The position numbers and the translations under genes were made by a program. DNA of 64,000 nt from Streptomyces hayashii. Its GTDB lineage: Bacteria > Actinomycetota > Actinomycetes > Streptomycetales > Streptomycetaceae. Positions 58,739-64,000 of this stretch are shown here, in pieces. How positions within the stretch are numbered: position 1 is the stretch's first letter; the number at the start of each line of letters is the position of its first letter. The notes under the pieces were generated by a model. It was not told where the DNA came from, searched no databases, and worked only from the letters and a program-made list of their open reading frames with translations. The stretch spans positions 62,001 to 126,000 of the forward strand of contig NZ_JAHHIU010000009.1 in the NCBI RefSeq assembly GCF_024539815.1. The letters are read 5' to 3'.

Positions 58739-60415
58739 ATGCCCGGATCCGACAGCAGCAGGCCGGTCCGACGCCGCACCTTCGTCCTCGGCGCGGCCGC
58801 CGGCTCGGCCGCGCTCGCCGGGCCGCTCGCCGTCCCGGCCGCCGCGGCGACATTCGGCTACATCGACGACGGCTCGAACTACGTCGTCGACACCGGCGCC
58901 GCCCTGGTCTTCAAGGTCAGCAAGACCACCGGCGATCTGACCTCGCTGATCTACCGGGGCACCGAATACCAGGGCTACGGCGGCATGAACTCGCACATCG
59001 AGTCGGGCCTCGGCAGCTCCACGGTGACGATCACACGGTCCGGGCCGACGATTCTGATCTCGGTCACGCACGGGACCCTCAGGCACTACTACGCAGCCCG
59101 CAGCGGCGAGAACAACGTCTATCTGTGGACCAACAAGGCCGATACATCCGTTTCCGCAACCCGTTACATCGTGCGTGTCAAGGCGGGCCGGTTCCTGAAC
59201 GACGAGCCCGACTCCTACACGTACACGACCAGCACCATCGAGGCCGCCGACGTCTTCGCGAAGTCAGACGGTCAGACCCGCTCCAAGCACTACTCCAGGC
59301 TGCGGGTCATCGATTACGACTACATCGGCTGGACGGCCGGTGGTGTCGGGCTGTGGATCGTGCGCAGCAACCACGAGAAAGCCTCCGGTGGGCCTTTCTA
59401 CCGCTCCCTCCTGCGCCACCAGAGCGCCGACGGCGGAGGCCTGTACGAAATCCTTTACTACGGCCAGAACCAGACCGAAGCGCAACGCTTCGGCCTTCAG
59501 GGTCCGTACGTGATCGCCTTCACCGACGGCGGCGCACCCTCCCCCTCGCTCTTCTCCGCAAACCTGACCACCTCCTGGGCCGACTCGCTCGGCATCTCCG
59601 GCTACGTCGGCGCCAGTGGACGCGGCCGGGTCGCGGGGGTCGGCATCACCGGACGCGACACGACCTACCCGTACACGGTCGGTCTCGCCAACGCGGCGGC
59701 GCAGTACTGGGGTTCGGCACGGTCGTCCGACGGCTACTTCTCGATCGCCGGGGTACTGCCGGGGACGTACACCCTCACCGTCCACAAGAGCGAGCTGGCC
59801 GTGTACAGCACGCAGGTGACCGTGTCGGCCGGCGGGACCACCACTTTGAACTCGATCTCCATCCCGTCGTCGAACGATCCGAGCAACGCGAGCGCGATCT
59901 GGCGCATCAACGACTGGACCGGCACGCCGAGCGGCTTCAAGAACGCCGCCCTCATGACGTACGCGCACCCCTCGGACGTACGGGCCTCCGCCTGGACCGG
60001 CAACGTGGTGATCGGCAGCGGCAGCGAGACTGCGGCGTTCCCCTGCTACATCTGGAAGGACGTCAACAGCGGTCTGCTCGTCTACTTCAAGCTGACCGCC
60101 GCCCAGGCAGCTGCCGCGCACACCCTGCGCATCGGCGTGACCACGGCCTACGCCAACGGCCGTCCGCAGGTCGTCGTCAACGACACCTGGACCTCGGCCG
60201 TCCCCTCCCCGCCCACCCAGCCGAACACCCGGTCCCTGACGAACGGGTCCTACCGGGGGAACAACCACACGTTCACCTACAACGTTCCGGCGAGTGCCTG
60301 GCTCACGGACACCAGCCAGTACAACGTGCTGAAGATCAACGTGGTGAGCGGTTCGGGGTCGACCTCCTACCTCAGCGCGGGCACCTCGATCGATGCGATC
60401 GACCTGTTGGTCTGA
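58739..60415 (+). CDS. Secreted rhamnogalacturonan lyase (PL4)
   Basis: A 558-residue exported polysaccharide lyase family 4 enzyme that cleaves rhamnogalacturonan I by beta-elimination. A twin-arginine leader (RRRTFVLGAAAGSAALAGP, cleavage near 36) suggests Tat export. Three domains are visible: the beta-super-sandwich catalytic domain (about 37-285; VFKVSKTTGDLTSLIYRGTEYQ, YYAARSGENNVYLWTNKAD, RSNHEKASGGPFYRSLLRH), an FnIII-like domain (about 290-375; GVLPGTYTLTVHKSELAVYS) and a C-terminal jelly-roll (about 385-558; IWRINDWTGTPSGFKNAA). The ATG is 8 bases after GAAGGAGG. Convergent with the GH43 gene, 9 bp between stops. Confidence 0.93.
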   Translation: MPGSDSSRPVRRRTFVLGAAAGSAALAGPLAVPAAAATFGYIDDGSNYVVDTGAALVFKVSKTTGDLTSLIYRGTEYQGYGGMNSHIESGLGSSTVTITRSGPTILISVTHGTLRHYYAARSGENNVYLWTNKADTSVSATRYIVRVKAGRFLNDEPDSYTYTTSTIEAADVFAKSDGQTRSKHYSRLRVIDYDYIGWTAGGVGLWIVRSNHEKASGGPFYRSLLRHQSADGGGLYEILYYGQNQTEAQRFGLQGPYVIAFTDGGAPSPSLFSANLTTSWADSLGISGYVGASGRGRVAGVGITGRDTTYPYTVGLANAAAQYWGSARSSDGYFSIAGVLPGTYTLTVHKSELAVYSTQVTVSAGGTTTLNSISIPSSNDPSNASAIWRINDWTGTPSGFKNAALMTYAHPSDVRASAWTGNVVIGSGSETAAFPCYIWKDVNSGLLVYFKLTAAQAAAAHTLRIGVTTAYANGRPQVVVNDTWTSAVPSPPTQPNTRSLTNGSYRGNNHTFTYNVPASAWLTDTSQYNVLKINVVSGSGSTSYLSAGTSIDAIDLLV

Positions 60416-60424
60416 CGGCCCTCA

Positions 60425-61834
60425 TCAACCGCGCGTCCACTGCTGGTTGGCACCTCCGTTGCACGTGTACGTGATGATGGCAGCCGAGTTGGCGGTGGAC
60501 GCGCCGTTGACGTCCAGACACTTGCCACTGGCCCGGGACTTGACGTTCACGTAGCTCCCGGCAGTCGTCAGCGACCAGTGCTGGCTGGTGCGTGTCGCGC
60601 TGCAGTCCTCCTGGGTGACGGTGCTCGCGTTCTCCTGCACGCACAGGGAGCTGTTCCTGACGATCAACTGGTAGTAACCGCTTCCGACGGGCTTGAACCA
60701 GTACTTCTGGTTGTTTCCGCCGTTGCAGTCGTACTGCTTGATCTGAGCCCCCGCCCACAGGGACTGGCTCGTGACGTCCGCACACTTGCTGCTGTGCCGG
60801 GCGATGAGCGTGTTGTACGTGGCGCTCGTGCCGGTGACCGTACCGGCGGCCGCGTCGACGGTGACCTCGGGCGTCCATGACATCGACAGCGACGTGGACG
60901 TGGGGAAGGCGAGCGGCAGCCAGACGTAGCGGGAGTCGTTGACGGTGCCGCCGAAGGAGTTGCCCCAGCGGTCGCCCAGGTAGAGATAGGACGTGCCCGA
61001 AGTGCCCTGAACCGGAAGGACGTACGCGGTCTGCGATCCGTACGCCGTCGAGTCTCCGACGTCGGTCATGGCCGTCCACGGGCCGGCGAGCGACGTCGCC
61101 GTGGCGTACTGCTGCTGATTGGGGTCCCAGCCGGTAGCAGCCGAGGTGAGCATGAAGTAGACGCCGTTCCGCTTGAACAGTGCGGGCGCCTCCCGATGGC
61201 CTCCGTGCCAGGGGTCGGCGACCAGACTTGCGATACCGGTGTAGTCGGCCGTCAGCCGGTAGATCTGCAGGTCGTAGTTCTCGCGCGCGGCAGAGGCCAT
61301 GTACCCGGTGCCGTCGGTGTCCACAAAGACCGTGATGTCCCGGGACATGTGCTGGCCCAGCGGGCGGAAGCTGCCCTGCCAGGCGTAGTTCCCGTCGACC
61401 GTGTCCGACACTGCGACGGCGGCCCGGGCCTCGCTGTAGTCGACCCCGTTCTCCTTGTGCATCCACATCACGAACTTGCCGGTGGCGGCGTTGTACATGA
61501 CCTTCGGTCGCTCGATGTTGGCGGTGGCCAGCTCGGAGGCGCTCGACTGGGTGAGGACGTGGTTGCGGAACTCCCAGTTCTTCAGATCGGTGGAGCGGTA
61601 GGCGTCCACGTACCGAAAGGTGTTGTCGGCGTTGCGGTCCTCGCCGAACCAGTAGTAGTAGGCGCCGACTTTGAGGACGCCTCCGCCGTGGGCGTGTACC
61701 GGGCTGCCCGAAGTGTCGGTGAACTGCGTGCCGTTGGCGATCGTCATGGGCGCCGCCTGAGCGGGCCCCGCGGTGGTGATGGCGCCGATCAGCGCCAGAC
61801 AGAGGGCGAGCAGGGTCGCGTACACACGTCTCAT
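60425..61834 (-). CDS. Secreted GH43 galactanase/arabinofuranosidase-like enzyme with CBM13 domain
   Basis: A 469-residue secreted enzyme. The signal peptide is MRRVYATLLALCLALIGAITTAGPAQA, which fixes the start at 61834. The propeller (about 30-330) is of the GH43 branch of exo-beta-1,3-galactanases (subfamily 24/34 type), with HAHGGGVLKVGAYYYWFGEDR, NIERPKVMYNAATGKFVMWMH and HREAPALFKRNGVYF. Members of this branch lack the usual catalytic-base Asp, and I do not see one clearly here. The C-terminal beta-trefoil (CBM13; about 340-469) has three QxW-type motifs (NQKYWF, SQHWSL, NQQWTRG). Likely trims galactan or arabinogalactan side chains of pectin. It belongs to the pectin set with its neighbours. 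Confidence 0.88.
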   Translation of the reverse strand: MRRVYATLLALCLALIGAITTAGPAQAAPMTIANGTQFTDTSGSPVHAHGGGVLKVGAYYYWFGEDRNADNTFRYVDAYRSTDLKNWEFRNHVLTQSSASELATANIERPKVMYNAATGKFVMWMHKENGVDYSEARAAVAVSDTVDGNYAWQGSFRPLGQHMSRDITVFVDTDGTGYMASAARENYDLQIYRLTADYTGIASLVADPWHGGHREAPALFKRNGVYFMLTSAATGWDPNQQQYATATSLAGPWTAMTDVGDSTAYGSQTAYVLPVQGTSGTSYLYLGDRWGNSFGGTVNDSRYVWLPLAFPTSTSLSMSWTPEVTVDAAAGTVTGTSATYNTLIARHSSKCADVTSQSLWAGAQIKQYDCNGGNNQKYWFKPVGSGYYQLIVRNSSLCVQENASTVTQEDCSATRTSQHWSLTTAGSYVNVKSRASGKCLDVNGASTANSAAIITYTCNGGANQQWTRG

Positions 61835-62414
61835 CTCACACACTTTCTTCACGGTGTCGGCGACTGACGCGCCGAAGGACGGGGTGCTCTTCGGAGGCCG
61901 GCCGAGAGTTGGTCCACTCGTTCTCGACGGGCACGGGTGCGAACAAGCAGCCGTACCAGGAGCCGTCGGCACGACGGAGCTCCGGCGCCCGGTCGGGCTG
62001 AGCTCTTCGCTCCGGTGCGGCGGGTCGGCCGACCGACGGCCTCGGGTGGTGAGTCCACGAGCGACGCGGGACGCTCAGGTCGTAGCCGGGGCGGATCGCC
62101 GGGTCGTCGCAGAAGCCGTCGCTGTGACGGTCGATCCGAAGATCAGCGCGACGGAGTACGAGCGGGTCGGCGTGCAAGAGTTGCTGCCTCTCGTGCGAGG
62201 GGCGCGTTCGGGACTGCGAACGACATGTGGAATGACGAACGCCGAAAAGGTAAGGGCGTGTTACGAGCAGGTCAACGGGTCTGACGGGACTTGATGGAAA
62301 GCCCTTTCCGGAATTTTCCGTCCGGACGGTGGTTTTCTGGGTGCTGAGAGCCGGCCGCCACGCAGGAGGAGCAATTTTTCTGTTATCGGTCTCGCTGCGG
62401 CGCGTCTCCGTAGT
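61835..62414. promoter_or_regulatory. Divergent regulatory region with GGAAAGCCCTTTCC
   Basis: No supported gene in about 580 bp. The key signal is GGAAAGCCCTTTCC at 62296-62309, with the same 12-base core as the operator between the CE12 and PL4 genes, about 107 bp before the start at 62415. AGGAGGAGC at 62364-62372 resembles a ribosome site but precedes no in-frame start of the neighbour. Confidence 0.6.
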
Positions 62415-64000
62415 GTGCGCAGCCCTCTTCACACCTCAACCGCGGCCATCGGCGCCCTCCTGGCCGTCGCAGCCCTCCTCGCCGTCGGCCCCCCGGCCAT
62501 GGCCGCCGACGTTCGGGACATCACCGCCGACGTGCTGGCGAATCGGGACGTGACGCTCACCGGCGACTCGGCGGTGACCGTGCCTGCCGGGACCTCGACG
62601 TACAGCGGCGTGTTTCGCGGTCAGGGAACGCTGACCGTCCGAGGCCGGGGAACGCTCGTTCTGAGCAAGGACAGCGACTTCACCCTGCCCGCCGCACGCC
62701 GGCGACAGGTGGTGCGCACGCAGGGCGGCAACCACCCGTACACAACGGTCAGCACCCCCGATCCACCCGCGATCAGAGTGGAACGCGGGGCAACGCTGCA
62801 GTACGGCACCGGTGGAGGTACGGGCCTGATCGGTCACTTCCCGTACGCCACCCCCGGCTACCGTCTCAACCAGCTCAACATCCGTGTCGACGGCACGCTC
62901 CGTCTGTCGCTGACCCGCACTTTCAACATCGGCACGATCAGCGGTTCCGGCCTGGTCACCCAACCTCGCAACATGTGGGGCACTCTCGACCTGGCCGGCA
63001 CGCATCCCTTCTCCGGCGTCATCGACAACGGCACCGGCATGGCGGTCGGCCGTCCCGAGTACCCCGTGTCACTGCCCAATGCCCGAGCGATACTCAACCA
63101 GGGCTCCTGGATCATCGACACCCCCCTGAACCGGACGGTCACCCTGCGGCAGGACTTCTATCAACGGCAGTACGGCAGCGACGTCAACGTCCACACGCGG
63201 CCGGGCAGCAAGGTCGTCCTCACAGGCCAGTACAGCTACAGCGACCAGGGTGGCGACACCGCGCCCACATTGAGCGACCCGGGCCTCAACTGGCGCGCCA
63301 TCCCGCACCAGCTGAACAAACGCGGCACGAACATCGAGGGCGCGAATGTGCGGTGGGGCGACGGCACCACGCACAGGATTTTCATGCCGGGAACGAAAGA
63401 CACCGTTTACATCAACTTGCACGAGGCCAGCGGACGGCGCTCGCTGCTGACGTTCGACTACGACGGCCCGGTCACCCTGGGGGCGCCGATCGGCGGCGGC
63501 AAGTACCACGACACGCTGGCCGCGCCCGGCGCCGGCGACGTCGTCATCGCCGGGACGAAGGGGAACGACGTCACCTTCGCAGCCGCGCAGTACTACGACG
63601 GTTCCACGACCGTGCAGAAGGGAGCGATCCTGCGACTCGGGTCGGCGCAGGGCGACGGTTCACTGCTCACCGGAACCGACCGGCGACGGATCGTGAACGA
63701 CGGCACACTGGTGGTGCACAACACGAAGACCGCCGTTTCACTGTCCCGCCTCGGAGGCAGCGGCTCTCTCGTGCAGGCCGGGGCAGCGAGGACGACGCTC
63801 ACGGGTCCGGCGGTGACATACACCGGGACGACCACCGTCGAACGGGGAACGCTCGCGCTCGAAGACGGAGCGATGCTGGTCAACAGCAGGTCGATCCGGC
63901 TGACGACCGCGGCAGCGCAGCTGGACACCGGCAGAACGACACTGCGGGTGACGAGCACGCTCAACGGCAAAGGAATCGTGCGCGGCACCGTGACGAATGA
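62415..64000 (+). CDS. Secreted protein with autotransporter-type beta-strand repeats (partial, runs off the window)
   Basis: An open frame of 528 codons without a stop at the window end, so only the N-terminal part is visible. It starts at a GTG with a signal peptide (RSPLHTSTAAIGALLAVAALLAVGPPAMA, then ADVRD). The body is rich in short beta strands and glycine, and its last 200 residues contain repeats of the autotransporter-associated beta-strand (PATR) type: QYYDGSTTVQKGAILRLGSAQ, YTGTTTVERGTLALEDGAML, with others around GKYHDTLAAPGAGDVVIAGTK. In Gram-positive bacteria such proteins are exported right-handed beta-helix or sandwich proteins, possibly polysaccharide-binding or -degrading. 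Promoter motif and position tie it to the pectin set. I see no known catalytic signature. Confidence 0.75.
   Translation, partial: MRSPLHTSTAAIGALLAVAALLAVGPPAMAADVRDITADVLANRDVTLTGDSAVTVPAGTSTYSGVFRGQGTLTVRGRGTLVLSKDSDFTLPAARRRQVVRTQGGNHPYTTVSTPDPPAIRVERGATLQYGTGGGTGLIGHFPYATPGYRLNQLNIRVDGTLRLSLTRTFNIGTISGSGLVTQPRNMWGTLDLAGTHPFSGVIDNGTGMAVGRPEYPVSLPNARAILNQGSWIIDTPLNRTVTLRQDFYQRQYGSDVNVHTRPGSKVVLTGQYSYSDQGGDTAPTLSDPGLNWRAIPHQLNKRGTNIEGANVRWGDGTTHRIFMPGTKDTVYINLHEASGRRSLLTFDYDGPVTLGAPIGGGKYHDTLAAPGAGDVVIAGTKGNDVTFAAAQYYDGSTTVQKGAILRLGSAQGDGSLLTGTDRRRIVNDGTLVVHNTKTAVSLSRLGGSGSLVQAGAARTTLTGPAVTYTGTTTVERGTLALEDGAMLVNSRSIRLTTAAAQLDTGRTTLRVTSTLNGKGIVRGTVTN

Noticed and set aside
61836..62432. Protein-like minus-strand frame containing DGSWYGCLFAPVPVENEW
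   Set aside because: The local stretch looks plausible, but the rest is low complexity and no family is recognisable; the region is the divergent promoter of two secreted-enzyme genes.

Overview
The window is very GC-rich, with strong GC bias at third codon positions, frequent GTG and TTG starts, many Tat or Sec leaders and several Actinobacteria-only families (DUF2637, ROK/ABC sugar operons, Ada-AlkA fusion). It is almost certainly chromosomal DNA of a Streptomyces. The aldO gene is very close to S. coelicolor AldO, and the order around it (xdh genes, ogt/ada, rsgA, CBM2 protein, aldO) resembles that part of a Streptomyces chromosome arm, as far as I recall it.

Layout. 1-2.8 kb: Fur-type regulator and catalase-peroxidase. 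3-6 kb: two secreted GH43 arabinan-debranching enzymes. 6.1-7.2 kb: a truncated polysaccharide deacetylase and an SRPBCC protein. 7.5-17.1 kb: purine catabolism, with XdhC, an NCS2 purine permease and three-subunit xanthine dehydrogenase on the minus strand, and a divergent PucR-type regulator. 17.2-24.7 kb: a TPR-like protein, a GntR/FCD regulator, a decayed FhuF-like ferric reductase still preceded by an iron box, a DUF2637 membrane protein, an anti-sigma-like ATPase and two small secreted proteins. 24.9-29.2 kb: a membrane-anchored helix-turn-helix protein and a PP2C-like phosphatase with a huge disordered region. 29.7-35.4 kb: a TrmB/LuxR regulator, DUF456 protein, ogt, ada-alkA and rsgA. 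35.9-37.4 kb: rifampicin monooxygenase behind a rifamycin-associated element. 37.9-42.6 kb: a CBM2 membrane protein with cytoplasmic sigma/zinc-finger-like parts, an unusual radical SAM enzyme and aldO. 42.7-50.7 kb: ROK regulator, sugar ABC importer and GH2 beta-galactosidase. 51-54.2 kb: an ABC-2 exporter followed by a decayed TetR gene. 54.2-55.5 kb: a PEP mutase/isocitrate lyase-like enzyme and a VOC protein. 55.7-64 kb: a pectin (rhamnogalacturonan I) set of DUF2264 hydrolase, CE12 esterase, PL4 lyase, GH43-CBM13 galactanase-like enzyme and a beta-strand-repeat protein that runs off the end.

The genes fit a soil saprophyte: plant side-chain polysaccharides (arabinan, galactan, rhamnogalacturonan) are cut outside the cell, galactosides are imported and hydrolysed, and purines are salvaged. 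Shared short palindromes suggest common control inside the pectin set (GAAAGCCCTTTC twice) and inside the ROK/ABC/LacZ unit.

Two features stand out. First, the window is unusually rich in tandem minisatellites (periods 6 to 34 bp), mostly in spacers, but one 30-bp array sits inside the XdhC reading frame. Second, some proteins have architectures that suggest membrane-spanning signal input: the CBM2 protein and the HTH-TM protein. I saw no tRNA, rRNA, CRISPR array, intact insertion sequence or integrase.
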